A model generated the notes under the pieces. That model made no database searches and was not told the origin of the DNA. It saw nothing but the letters and a program-made list of their open reading frames with translations. A DNA stretch of 64,000 nt from Charina bottae (lineage: Eukaryota > Chordata > Lepidosauria > Squamata > Charinaidae), in contig JALMGJ010000003.1 of NCBI GenBank assembly GCA_023362775.1, positions 177,164,274 to 177,228,273 on the forward strand, in the 5' to 3' direction. The position numbers and the translations under genes are program-made. This document shows, in pieces, positions 1-9,963 of the stretch. Every line of letters begins with the position of its first letter. The first letter of the stretch is position 1.

Positions 1-262
1 CCTATTTAGAATGCTACTTTTTTATTTAGAACTGCAGAATTTTTTGAAAAATCTGTTATGAATCAATCACAACACCTTAAATTACTAAACTCATCACCAT
101 ATTCCACCCAATATGCATGTTTCTTACCACAAATCAATTTGTATTATTCCAAACAGCATATCCGTTTGTTTTACGTAATTCTTGCATGCTAACCAAATTA
201 TTCACCTGTTAACCTACTACAAAAATGAACTTTTGAAACTTATCAAATTTCATGACACTTAC

Positions 263-381
263 CGATTTCCATGTAGTAACATTTTTTTCCACAAAGGTGA
301 AAATTCTGTCACACTGATCCAAAGGAAGGCAATCCAAAACATCTCCCAAGAGCACAAAAGGGGTTGATGCAGTACAAATAC
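263..381 (-). CDS. THOC1: THOC1 coding exon 5 (THO complex subunit 1)
   Basis: THOC1 is the HPR1 homologue in the nuclear THO/TREX complex, which couples transcription to mRNP assembly and export. On the minus strand this exon encodes GICTASTPFVLLGDVLDC followed by LPLDQCDRIFTFVEKNV and TTWKS, nearly identical to the mammalian protein. The acceptor is ...catgaag before GTATTTG and the donor is AAATCG followed by gtaagt. It is 119 bp: two bases complete a split Gly codon from exon 4, and it ends in phase 0. The following exon is not visible in bases 1-262, so the gene continues off the left edge. Identification rests on strong recalled similarity to vertebrate THOC1 and on consistent splice phases over five exons. 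Confidence 0.95.
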
Positions 382-1379
382 CTTCATGGGACAGAATCTG
401 TTTAAATAATGTCTGCCAAAATGATTTCTTTAACAAAAAGTAACAATGGGCATTTTTCAAGAGTCTTGCTAAGGTTACTAACAGTAAAATGGAATTTGAT
501 TTTCATTGTTTGATATAAACTGCCTTTAAAAATATTGTAACATTTTAGAAAATTTAAAGTATTTTCCTGTTTCTGCAGATTTTAAGCAATGTCTTCATAA
601 CTTGTCTTAAAGTAGGTAAGCTAAATTGCATGGCTAAAGCTACTGAACTGCAGTTGTAATCAGAACGATGTTCATTAGATTATTGCTTTACTTAGCATGA
701 TGTGAGGAAGCACTGTAATCCTAGATTCAACAAATTCATTCAAATTCAGGTGTTAATTTACATTCTGGAATGTTAAACACCAATGAAGAAAGGTATAGAT
801 TTCAAATATTCCACTATGATAGCAGTGGCTACCTCAACTTGTACATTTGTTACCATTCACTGTGATTAGAAATATGGGACTAAACTATACTTCCTAATAA
901 TTTAGGCAGTACTACTTAGACTGTTCAGATGTGATGCTAAAGATTTTACCGTCAAGAGCTAGTTTCTGTGTATCACCTGCCTAATGGATCATTGAGCATC
1001 CCTCACATTGAATTTAATTTAGCAGCATTATCAAGCATAACATAGATAAACATTCTAATTCCATTATAATTTTCTCTCTTTTCTTTAAGAAGACTCAGTT
1101 GTGACAATCAAATGTATAGTATGCATGGTTATACAGATTACATATAATAACAAATTGGCATTGGACAAAATGTAGTAGTAGTATAAAACTGGATATTTAT
1201 TCAGTGACAAATTGAACTGAACTAATAAAGATATTTTGCAGAATGCAATAGTTGTGTATGCTATGTGTTAAGTAATATAAACAATATAAAATACTTTTTG
1301 AATTAATACACATTCTAGTCATGACATTTATTTGATTTCAAAGCACTTCTCAACTTTTTAAATAGGCAAACAGACTCAC
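382..1379 (-). other. THOC1 intron 4
   Basis: AT-rich intronic DNA between coding exons 5 and 4. I see no exon, RNA gene or recognisable mobile element in it. Confidence 0.8.
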
Positions 1380-1446
1380 CTTCTATGACCCCATTAATAA
1401 CAAGTGAAATGATAGCCAAGACATTTTCACACGAAGCTTTATTTAT
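1380..1446 (-). CDS. THOC1: THOC1 coding exon 4
   Basis: A 67-bp exon too short to appear as an open frame of its own. On the minus strand it reads INKASCENVLAIISLVINGV then IE plus one base of a Gly codon, matching the mammalian segment INHSSCENVLAIISLAI. The acceptor follows a long T tract (…tttaag) and the donor is GAAG followed by gtgagt. It enters in phase 0 and leaves in phase 1, which fits exons 3 and 5 exactly. Confidence 0.93.
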
Positions 1447-1686
1447 CTTAAAAAAAAAAAGATAATTTACTTTGGTGAAAAGCCATCAAGAATGGAAGCA
1501 TATGACACTTGGGACAGAATACAGTGTTTTATTTCCAGGAGTGCAGGTGGTGAGAAATCTTAGGGTCATATTGGGGTGTAGATTGGGGATTGATAACAAG
1601 ACTCCTTAATATTTAACTCGTAATGGTATTAATTACACAATGTAGAAAAGAACCAAGCAGCTTAATCACTTCTCTTGCTCAACCAC

Positions 1687-2296
1687 ATACAGGTAGTCCT
1701 TGTTTAGCAACCACAATTGGGACCAGCAACTCGGTTGCTAAGTGATGCGGTCGCTAAATGAAAATCACATGACCATGACTGTGCTTACAATTTTACTTCA
1801 GCTTTCCTTTGTTTTACAGCATTGGAGAGGAAGGGATTACAAGAGAGTAAGCAGGCAAAAAATGGGGAATGCACATTAAAAGGAATGTGCTGGTATTGGC
1901 TGTTTGCCTAGCTGCTGGCACTTAGGAGGCAAGCAAGAGGAAGGTGTGAAATTGATTAAAGTGTTGTCAGTTTCAGAAAAGCAAGCTAATTAAGTTCACA
2001 AAGCTGAGCTTGTTAACTTCCCCTTAGGGACGTGCTGTGCTGCAGGAGGAAAGCAGCTCAGGAAGAGATTGCTTGTTTAGGCAATCTCTCCGCTCTGCAA
2101 GGGGGGGGGGGAAGGAAAAAACAGGTTAGGCACAGGACAACACGTACTAACTGACTGTAATGGTGAACACGTGACGGAGAGAGACGCTGTGAAGGTCGTA
2201 TATGTGGGCATTGGTTGCAAAGTTACTTTTTCATCACCGTCATAACTTCAAATGGTCACTGCCTGAGGCAATCGCTAAGTAAGGTCTACCTGTATA
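1687..2296. mobile_element. TIR-bearing dispersed element (ACAGGTAGTCC family)
   Basis: Lies in THOC1 intron 3. The left end begins ACAGGTAGTCCTTGTTTAGC and the right end ...GTAAGGTCTACCTGTA is its imperfect inverted complement. Internal text such as tacttcagctttcctttg and agttactttttcatcaccgt recurs at 29,425-29,575, and the termini recur at 29,669-30,005, so this is a dispersed family. TA flanks both ends. No coding capacity is seen, so I read it as a non-autonomous DNA element. The superfamily is not determined. Confidence 0.6.
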
Positions 2297-2652
2297 GCAT
2301 CCTTGATCCCAATTCTAACTTCATGCAAGGTAAATAACATGTACTGTATGAACAGTGGCTTCTTTGGGCCATAGAATCTGTGCAACTAAGGCTTCCGAAT
2401 CCAGGACGCCTCTATATATAAAGATATGCATTTAGAGACTTCCTTGCCTTAATGACCAAAGAAATGTATGTATGACATGGACCAGAATACCTATGCAACA
2501 GTGGGGCCAGGGCTAAAGGTAAAGCACAACAGCATGCACCAATTACACTTTTGACCTTCCCACATATGATACTTAAGTGAAACAATAATGTTAAGCTGCT
2601 TCATGGGTTTGAAACAGTATAGTCAAATAGAATTTAAATCTTATTGTTACTA

Positions 2653-2905
2653 AGAGCCAGTTTGGGCTAGTGGTTAAGGCAACGGGCTAGAAACCAGGAG
2701 TCTGTGAGTTCTAGTCCTGCCTTATGCATGAAAGCCGGCTGGGTGACCTTGGGCCAGTCACTCTCTCTCAGCCCAACTCACCTCACAGGGTGGTTGTTGT
2801 GGGGAAAAGAGGAGGAGGAAGGAGTATTAGGTATGTTCGCCGCCTTGAGTTATTTATAAAAATAATAAAGGTGGGATAAAAATTAAATAAATAATATAAA
2901 TGCAC
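2653..2905 (+). mobile_element. tRNA-derived SINE (Sauria-like)
   Basis: The head has a tRNA-like start (gctagtggttaaggc) and a degenerate B box near gagttctagtcc. The body holds the core typical of squamate SINEs, gtgaccttgggccagtcac then cagcccaactcacctcacag. It ends in an A/T-rich tail (ataaaaattaaataaataa). Near-identical copies occur at 30,092 and 37,985 on the same strand. Mobilisation by BovB-type LINEs is known for Sauria SINEs; here that is inference. Confidence 0.8.
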
Positions 2906-3048
2906 GAAACTCATTGATTCAGGAACAGAATGCATTGTTCCTCCTCAGTACAATGCTCAACTTCCTCCTGGTCATGCTGTTCCAGGGTTGGTTAGGAAGC
3001 TGTAGAAGTAGATCCTTTGAACTGGACACAATTTGAAGTGCTCTAGAC

Positions 3049-3216
3049 CAGCAGTCCCCAACCTTTTTGGCACCAGGGACCGGTCATGGAAGACAATTTT
3101 TCCACGGACTGGGGGGGGGCAGGGTTTGCAGGTGGGAGCCAATCGCGCGCACCGGGGGGCGGGTTTTGCAGGCGGGAACCCCCTGGCCCACTTCCTAACA
3201 GGCCTCAGCCCACTAG
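3049..3216. mobile_element. hAT-type non-autonomous element
   Basis: Starts CAGCAGTCCCCAACCTTTTT, a typical hAT terminus, and ends ...CCCACTAG. It is flanked by an 8-bp target duplication with one mismatch (CTCTAGAC at 3,041-3,048 and TTCTAGAC at 3,217-3,224). The interior is GC-rich with a G run. No open frame is convincing. Confidence 0.7.
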
Positions 3217-3396
3217 TTCTAGACATTCTGCATGAAACAACCTTGTCTTGAGACCAGACCACCCCCACACTTCAAACTTCTTTCAGTTGACAGTATTTAC
3301 TTCCAGAAACTGTAAAATTATATATATTGTTTAGAATGACGTCAATCAAGATATTCAATTAATCTTCACATATACAGTTAATAAAAAAATACTCAC

Positions 3397-3457
3397 AATT
3401 TCTTCTTCGAGGGCAACTCTGAAAGCTTGATCCAGTGTAAACCTTTTTTCATTTTCA
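3397..3457 (-). CDS. THOC1: THOC1 coding exon 3
   Basis: A 61-bp exon encoding SENEKRFTLDQAF then RVALEEEI on the minus strand, close to the mammalian SENEKKCTLDQAF. The first Ser codon is split with exon 2 (AG then T). The donor is GAAATT followed by gtgagt and the acceptor is ...attgctag. It leaves in phase 0. Confidence 0.94.
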
Positions 3458-3560
3458 CTAGCAATATATAAAAATATTAGATTGTTTTGCCAAAACTTTC
3501 AGTTTCAATAAAAATACTATACACATATTTTTGTTATACAACAATCAAACTGAAATTTAC

Positions 3561-3634
3561 CTTCCAGGTATCTGGCTGAATGCACTCAATAAAGGTTTAA
3601 TGGTTTTGTTTTTGAGTGCATCTCGAGTAGAGTT
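3561..3634 (-). CDS. THOC1: THOC1 coding exon 2
   Basis: A 74-bp exon encoding NSTRDALKNKTIKPLLS then AFSQIPG on the minus strand, matching mammalian KSTREALNNKNIKPLLS. The acceptor is ...atcttcttag and the donor is CCTGGAAG followed by gtaaat. It enters in phase 0 after exon 1 and leaves two bases of a Ser codon. Confidence 0.94.
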
Positions 3635-3913
3635 CTAAGAAGATAAAAATGAGAAACAACTTATTTGGTATCAGATATTAAAGGAATATGTTTTTTTTTT
3701 AGAAAATCTACATCAATATTACATTTACAACCTTCTTCCATTATGAAATTCAAGATGGCATAAATATTGCTCTACCTCACCTCAAAATACTTGGATCTAC
3801 CTCACCTCAAAATGTGGAAAGTGCCCCATTTTCCTATCTGAAAAATGTTTCTAAACACATGCTAGATACTATTTTCTGTTTGGTTCTGTTAGTAGTCCAC
3901 AGACTGTTTAGGA

Positions 3914-4162
3914 CAGTGCTTTCCAAACTGCTGCTGTTGGCGACACACCAATGGCGGCAGTGGTGGCGGCGCGGGGATGCGCGCGGCGGCAGGGGCGTGC
4001 ACCGTGGGGGGGGCGTGCAGCGGCGGCAGCCTCATGTTTTCCATTAAAACGCAGAAGCGCTGATGGCACGCCGCTGCCGCCATACACACCACCACCGTAC
4101 GCGCCCCCGCCATGCACATCCACTTCCGGGTTGTGTCGCGACACACAGTTTGGAAAGCTATG
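3914..4162. mobile_element. hAT MITE, GCTTTCCAAACTG family, copy 1
   Basis: A 249-bp element beginning CAGTGCTTTCCAAACTG and ending CAGTTTGGAAAGCTATG, which are inverted complements. It is flanked by a perfect 8-bp target duplication, GTTTAGGA (3,906-3,913 and 4,163-4,170). The interior is GC-rich (gtggcggcg runs) with gtgtcgcgacacac near the right end. The 8-bp duplication and CAG-type termini place it with hAT-like elements. It lies in THOC1 intron 1. Confidence 0.85.
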
Positions 4163-4195
4163 GTTTAGGATATAGGCTGAATTACTGGTAACAAA

Positions 4196-4788
4196 ACTGA
4201 TGACAGACTGCACTCCTGTTCTGCTTGGATAAGCCGAGAGCCTTCATTTATTATTTTATAGCATCACAACACCACAGAGTTTTAGAACCTCTGCGACACT
4301 GTAAAATAATAAATGAAGACTAATCAAAGAGAATATTTGTAGCTCAGGGTTGAACTGTGGAGTCCTTGGTGCTCTCTGAGCCTTGTTGTTTTCTTGCAGA
4401 CGTTTCATTGCCAGACTAGGCAACATCTTCAGTGCTAAAAGGGAGTGGGACTTGCTCTCTGTTTATATACCATGGCTTGTCCTGCTTGTGTTGCTGGAGG
4501 TGTTGTTCTTCCCTTAGGAGTACCTTGATCAATCAACCAAGCAGCAAACAACAGCCCAATCAAGGAACTCCCAAGGAGAGAACAACACCCCCGCCAACAC
4601 AAGCAGGGCAAGCCACTGTATATAAACAGAGAGCAAACACCACTCCCTTTTTGCATTGAAGATGTTGCCTAGTCTGGCAATGAAACGTCTGCAAGAAAAC
4701 AACGAGGCTCAGAGAGCACCAAGGACTCCACAGTAAATGAAGACTCTCAGCTCATCCAAGCAGAACAGGAGTGCAGTCTGTCATCAGT
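4196..4788. mobile_element. Penelope-like element terminal foldback
   Basis: A nested inverted repeat. The outer arms run from actgatgacagactgcactc (4,196) to its complement ending at 4,788. Inner arms at about 4,355-4,440 and 4,655-4,735 carry gttgcctagtctggcaatga and cgtctgcaagaaaacaac on opposite strands. A third small palindrome lies at 4,241-4,319. The spacer reads, on the plus strand, QPSSKQQPNQ, which resembles the C-terminal tail of the Penelope-like element at 53,420-53,460. No reverse transcriptase is present, so this is a terminal (pseudo-LTR) remnant in THOC1 intron 1. Confidence 0.65.
4395..4436 (-). ncRNA. Candidate minimal hammerhead ribozyme in PLE foldback
   Basis: On the minus strand the order is CTGAAGA (4,426-4,432; fits core CUGANGA), a stem-loop with TTGCC pairing to GGCAA, then GAAAC (4,402-4,406) and GTC, the expected cleavage triplet. 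The opposite arm on the plus strand (about 4,651) reads TTGAAGA, so its first core base is lost. Hammerhead motifs in Penelope pseudo-LTRs are established; activity of this copy is inference. Confidence 0.5.
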
Positions 4789-5690
4789 CCAGTTGGGTGT
4801 GCAAGTGTGGCTTGTATACCAAAAGCTGAACACCTGTCAGAACTTGCTTCCAGGGCTGGGGCTCTCTTTTGATGGCCTCAGCACTTGCAGCACCTGCTCC
4901 TGCAGCAGCAACCGAGTACTGCACAAGGTGACGCAGCCAGGACCAAGGTGTTCTTACCTAGGATCACTTCCCCAACTTGCAAGAGCAGCTCTATCAACTT
5001 CTTCTTGGGCATGTCATGCTAGGCTGATGCTGAAGCTGCATGTCTGCTCTAAGCACCTCTTCCAGTTCTGGCAGAACACCTTGTGATGGGAGGCCAAGCT
5101 TAGCTAGGCAGAACAGGAATGAGTACACCCCCCTCAAATTGGTAATGAACCCCCTGGGGATCCCTACTCACCATTTTAAATTTCTGAAGTAATGTAATTA
5201 TACTGATATGTATCAACCTACAACTCAACCTCTGCAAAACTTCTAAACACTGATTGAATATAAATATGGTACACTAGCTGTGGTAACCTACAGAAGAGAT
5301 ATAAATGAAACACACTGGCTACACAAAGTTTTGAACTCTACAATAGCCCACACACTCACAAAGCATCAGGTAACATCTTATATGAACCCAAAAATGGCAC
5401 AAAGAATTTCCATGTTATACCAAGGTTCAAGTACTGGATTACCAGCAAGAAATCAACAGTACCTTTGTGCCGTTGTTCATTCATAGAGGATGGAATATTA
5501 TTTGACTGATTTACACTAGTTAACTTCATAAGCTCCAGGCTGCACGACTAATAATCGAGGATGATAAAAACTGCAGCACAAAGCACCTGAAGAGCAGAAA
5601 CTCGTCTGTAAGCTCACCCAAGGCCTAAACTATTCTGCCTGAATCATGGGAATAATTTCTATCAAGGAGGTTAAAATTCGAAGCTTATTT
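4789..5690. other. THOC1 intron 1, unassigned
   Basis: Sequence between the Penelope foldback and the THOC1 CpG-rich promoter. Several short open frames are present, but none shows a recognisable domain, splice context or coding signature. I see no defined repeat. Confidence 0.6.
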
Positions 5691-6130
5691 TAAAGAGCAA
5701 ATCCCAACAAGCAGGGGGGGGCGTCGTTAAGAAGACTGCTTTTTACGCCCGTTGCTGAGGGTTTAAGTTTGGGGCCGTTGGTTTCTCTCAGGTGAGCGGT
5801 CCGCCAGACAGAAAATCTCTCCATTCAAAACGCTGAACGGGGATGAAAAGAGGCCCATCATTACTCGCATTTTATCGGAAATCCAATCGGGCAGCGTCTC
5901 ACCCCGCCCGGCTGCAGTCTCCCACTTACCGTGAAACGCAACCGCGCCTCCGGCAAGCTAAACAGCGGCGGCGGCGACATACTTGCTCCTGACAGACTCT
6001 ACTTGTGGCGCTCCCTGATGACGTCATCCCACGGCGCTCGTAATGGATATGGCCGCGCGAGCGCCCCCTCGTACTCGTTGTAGTCCCGGCATACAGTAGA
6101 GTCTTCCGCGGCGTCGCCTGCAGAGGCAGC
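5690..6130 (-). promoter_or_regulatory. THOC1 CpG-island promoter with consensus CRE
   Basis: A GC- and CpG-rich segment surrounding the THOC1 start codon, in contrast to the AT-rich flanks. About 40 bp upstream of the ATG is the perfect palindrome TGACGTCA (6,019-6,026), the full CREB/ATF consensus. No TATA box is apparent, as expected for a housekeeping CpG-island promoter. A hAT insertion begins at about 6,162 and bounds the region. Confidence 0.75.
5930..5980 (-). CDS. THOC1: THOC1 coding exon 1 with start codon
   Basis: The minus-strand ATG at 5,978-5,980 opens MSPPPLFSLPEARLRFT, one residue shorter than mammalian MSPTPPLFSLPEARTRFT. The 51 coding bases end at ACG followed by a strong donor, gtaagt, and leave in phase 0. 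The ATG is preceded by tcgccgccgc-type CpG-rich sequence and by a consensus CRE. The start is chosen because it coincides with the conserved vertebrate N terminus. The 5' UTR extends upward from 5,981; the transcription start is not determined. Confidence 0.95.
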
Positions 6131-6153
6131 GTGGATGTGGGGGAGCAGTCGAT

Positions 6154-6301
6154 GCTTTAACACTGTTTCTCAACCTTGGCAACTTGAAGATGCGTGGACT
6201 TCAACTCCCAGAATTCCCCAGCTAGCATGCTGGCAGGGTTATTCTGGGAGTTGAAGTCCACACTTCTTCGAGTTGCCAAAGCAGAAAATCTCGGCTTTAA
6301 C
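6154..6301. mobile_element. hAT MITE with long terminal inverted repeats
   Basis: A palindromic element flanked by the perfect 8-bp duplication GCTTTAAC (6,154-6,161 and 6,294-6,301). Long arms share TTGGCAACT and GTGGACTTCAACTCCCAGAA on opposite strands around a short centre (ccccagctagcatgctgg). The terminal sequence ACTGTTTCTCAACC is of hAT type. It is inserted just upstream of the THOC1 CpG island. Confidence 0.82.
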
Positions 6302-6602
6302 AGATTGTCTCCTGTTCCTCTCCCCGTTGGCCTATTTCTGAAGGGAGGGAGTTTCCAGCGTAGTAACGCTTCACTAAAAGATAGGAAAGAAACGGAGTTT
6401 TGGGCTGTATTCGTAGAAGTAAGTCAAAATGTATTTATTCGTTTTTGGCTGTTTTCTAAATCCAACATTTAGTTAATAACAAAGATTATGTAAAGGTTTA
6501 TTGCGATTTGTGAATTCAGGTACTCCATGGGCAATTTTATGTATAAAACAAAAATTCAAATTGCACAAAGGCAATATAATTAGCATATACCAGGTTTGTT
6601 TG

Positions 6603-7490
6603 TCTGATTGATTGATTCTATTTATATAACCACCCATCTCACAATAGCGACCCTGGGTGGCTTATAACATTTGAAAATAATATAAAAACATAATACAAAA
6701 ACATAACAGCCAAGGAGCCAAACCAGTATAAACAAAAAATAACCACATCACGGGCTCTAATTAACACTCCCACCTCCATGCCTGGGAACACATCCACATC
6801 TTAAGAGCCTTCTGAAAAGCTGGCAGGTCAGGGCCAATATAATCTTGGGGGGAAACAGGCATAGCCACAGAAAAGGCTCACTTCCTGGGTCCCACAATAT
6901 GACATTCTTTAACTGGATCTAAAGGGATGGGTAGAAACAACCAGGGAGAATGGTCCCACAAATAACCTGGCCCTATGCTATGAAATGATTTTTAGGGGAG
7001 AACCAGCACCTTGAATTGCACCTGGAAGCCCCCCTGGAGCCAGCGCAGCTCACGGAACAGAGGTGTAACGTGCACACCAAGGTGTATTCGTAACTGCTTG
7101 TGCCACTGCATTCTGCATTTGCTGCAGCTTCTGGATGCTCTTCAAGGGTAGCCCCACATAGAGCACATTGCACTAATCCATTTGGGAAGTGACTAAGACA
7201 TGAGGGACCGTAGGCAGAGCCTCCCGGTCCAGGAAAGGGTGCCATTGGTGCACAAGCAAAGTTGTGCAAAAACACTCCTGCCCACTCATTGAACAGGGGC
7301 CACAAGTCCAGGAGGACCCCCAAATCGCGCACTGGTTCTGTTTGGGGTAGTGCAACTCCTCCAGAACTAAAGCTGGAAAATCCTTGGATACAGAGCTCCC
7401 TAAAACCAAAGCCACTCAGTCTTGCCAGAATTTTGCTGAAGTCTGTTCTTCCCCATCCAGGATATATTTACAGTCTCAATAAGAAATAAT
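6603..7490 (-). mobile_element. Degenerate L2/CR1-like LINE 3' fragment
   Basis: Read on the minus strand, broken frames give RDLGVLLDLWPLFNEWAG, FLDREAL and ATLEEHPEA-type text that matches the end of the intact LINE frame at 24,277-27,486 (RNLGVLLDSRLLLEEQV, FLDREAL, GLPLKSI in other frames). The 3' end is the inverted form of the cccagggtcgctattgtgag-type tail seen in other copies. Many frameshifts and stops show that this is an old copy. Confidence 0.75.
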
Positions 7491-7516
7491 ATTTATGCAA
7501 CTATAAAACCCTAAAC

Positions 7517-9963
7517 CAGGGGTCGGCAAACTTTTTGTGCCAGGAGCCATTTTGACATGCTCGTGCACATTTTGAAGTGCTTGAGAGCCAGGTGGCGGGG
7601 TTTGCGGGCGGGGGCCAATCGCATGGAAGGGGGCGGGGGGCTCACGGAGGGAGGGGGCGCAGCCAGCGGCTCCGCGAACCCGGCCCGGCCGCCCCACCGG
7701 GAGTGGCGGAGAAACAGCTGCCACCCTCCGGCCGGCAGGACGGGCGCGGGAGAGCGGAAGGCACCCGAGCAACCTGAGCAGGAGATGCCTTGCCGCCCCC
7801 CTGGAGCCCTCACTAAGCCTTAGTATACCTCGATACATCGTGTGCAAACTTGCCGCTGACTCTTCGTTTTAAAGCCCGGTGCAAGGAGAAATAGACTGGG
7901 GAGGGTACGAAAAGCGGGTGGGAAGGAAGGAACTGCCATTGCAATTGGTTGTAGAATAGTAATTAACGCGTGTCCTAATTTCAGGATGCACCCAGGATGC
8001 TCTGGATGCTCAACGTCCTCCTCGCCAACATGGTGCTTGAAGGCGCCGCTGAATTTTGAATAAATTCCTCTGCCTTGGGCAAAGATTCCCCCTTCATTGC
8101 AGGCACGCCAGTCCCAAATCAATGCAGGTCCACCACATTAGCAACCCCCTCACCAAAGTTTTGCCCCTGTGGAGCATGCACTTCCCCGTTTTGCACAATC
8201 CCAGGATAATACCCACCCAAGAACGAGAGGGAGATTCGCCGTCTTAGAACGCTGCACGAACAGGACTTTATTTTATCCTGGTGCACCTGCTCGTGCAGCA
8301 CCCGGGCGGCCTGGGCGAGCCACGGGCCTGGCCGGGGGGGGGGGGGGCTGGCCGGGGCAGCTGCCCCCGGAGACTCCGCGGCCCCCCGGCTGCAGCTCTT
8401 CCACCGCCTCTCCTCCTCTCTGGCAGCTGTGGGGCGGGGAAGTGGACTTGCACCCGCGGTGCGCCAATCAGCTGTGGGGCGGGGAAGTAGACTTGCGCCA
8501 ATCAGCTGTGGGGCGGGGAAGTAGACTTGCACCCGCGGTGCGCCAATCAGCTGTGGGGCGGGGAAGTGGACTTGCGCCAATCAGCTGTGGGGCGGGGAAG
8601 TAGACTTGCACCAATCAGCTGTGGGGCGGGGAAGTGGACTTGCACCCGCGGTGCGCCAATCAGCTGTGGGGCGGGGAAGTAGACTTGCACCCGCGGTGCG
8701 CCAATCAGCTGTGGGGCGGGGAAGTAGACTTGCACCCGCGGTGTGCCAATCAGCTGTGGGGCGGGGAAGCAGACTTGCGCCAATCAGTTGTGGGGCGGGG
8801 AAGTAGACTTGCGCCAATCAGCTGTGGGGCGGGGAAGTAGACTTGCACCCGCAGTGCGCCAATCAGCTGTGGGGCGGGGAAGTAGACGTGCACCCGCGGT
8901 GCGCCAATCAGCTGTGGGGCGGGGAAGTAGACTTGGACCCGCGGTGCGCCAATCAGCTGTGGGGCGGGGAAGTAGACTTGCACCCGCGGTGCGCCAATCA
9001 GCTGTGGGGCGGGGAAGTAGACTTGCACCCGCGGTGCGCCAATCAGCTGTGGGGCGGGGAAGTAGACTTGCACCCGCGGTGCGCCAGTCAGCTGTGGGGC
9101 GGGGAAGTAGACTTGCACCCGCGGTGCGCCAATCAACTGTGGGGCGGGGAAGTAGACTTGCACCCGCGGTGCGCCAATCAGCTGTGGGGCGGGGAAGTAG
9201 ACTTGCACCCGCGGTGCGCCAATCAGCTGTGGGGCGGGGAAGTAGACTTGCGCCAATCAGCTGTGGGGCGGGGAAGTAGACTTGCGCCAATCAGCTGTGG
9301 GGCGGGGAAGTAGACTTGCACCCGCGGTGCGCCAATCAGCTGTGGGGTGGGGAAGTAGACTTGCACCCGCGGTGCGCCAATCAGCTGTGGGGCGGGGAAG
9401 TGGACTTGCGCCAATCAGCTGTGCGACGGGGAAGTGGACTTGCACCTGCGGTGCGCCAATCAGCTGTGGGGCGGGGAAGTAGACGGGGCTCTTCCCTACC
9501 GCGGCAGCTGTTCGGGCAGAGGCTTGGCACGGCAGCAAGGTAAGGCGGCTTGGCGTGGTGGAGGGAGAAAGTGTGGAGTCAGTGTCTGGGCGGAAGCAGG
9601 GCAGGGCTCCGGGGCAGTAGCAAGGCGAGGCCTGGAAACAGGATCCGGCGCGGAATCTAGAGGCTTCTGTGCGGGTTGTCTCGGCCAATGGAGGTAAGTC
9701 TTTTTTTCGCACCTTTGGGAAGCAGGGCCAATCGGGCTTCGCCTTGTTCAGCCCGCCTCTCTGCTCCCCTTTGGCGCGCGCTGATTGGTGGAGGCGTCCT
9801 TCCTTCTGAGCCTCCACCAATCAGCGTCTCTGTTTCTTCCCCAGGGTTCGCGCTGCTTCCGGAGACCGGCTTTCCGATGTCGGGCGGCAGACAGGGAGAG
9901 AGAGCCAGAGTCAAGGGGCCAAAGAGCCAGATCTGGCTCGCGAGCCGCCATTTCCGACCCTTG
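7517..9963. mobile_element. Large hAT-type element carrying a promoter-like tandem array
   Basis: A 2,447-bp unit that begins CAGGGGTCGGCAAAC and ends ...CCGACCCTTG, inverted complements of hAT type. It is flanked by a perfect 8-bp target duplication, CCCTAAAC (7,509-7,516 and 9,964-9,971). No transposase is visible. Contents in order: GC-rich arm (7,517-7,820), unassigned sequence (7,850-8,275), GC-rich block with a G run (8,280-8,425), tandem array (8,427-9,490), GC-rich segment with splice-like signals and further CCAAT boxes (9,491-9,860), right arm. Bases 8,290-8,200 on the minus strand contain AATAAAG followed by sequence that could be LTR-like, so the interior may include a captured LTR. 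That reading is tentative. Confidence 0.8.
8427..9490. repeat. GC-rich minisatellite with E-box, CCAAT and GC box in each unit
   Basis: About 26 tandem units of two lengths, 45 bp and 34 bp; the short form lacks the 11-bp acccgcggtgc. Each unit contains GCCAATCAGCTG (a CCAAT box overlapping the E-box CAGCTG) followed by GTGGGGCGGGG (GC box), with the same spacing. From about 8,820 to 9,225 the period is regular at 45 bp. The motifs are conserved in nearly all units; exceptions include CCAATCAACTG near 9,130 and GTGCGACGGGG near 9,420. Factor binding is inferred from consensus only. Confidence 0.93.

Noticed and set aside
8200..8290. Retroviral LTR polyadenylation region on the minus strand of the hAT interior
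   Set aside because: AATAAA and a GC-rich upstream region are suggestive, but no LTR ends, primer-binding site or second LTR could be identified, so it was not annotated.
8427..9490. CRISPR-like regular repeats
   Set aside because: The units are contiguous with no unique spacers, vary between 34 and 45 bp and lie in a vertebrate hAT element; this is a minisatellite.
8119..9820. Long open frames on both strands across the array
   Set aside because: They are periodic translations of the 45/34-bp repeat in several frames and have no domain.
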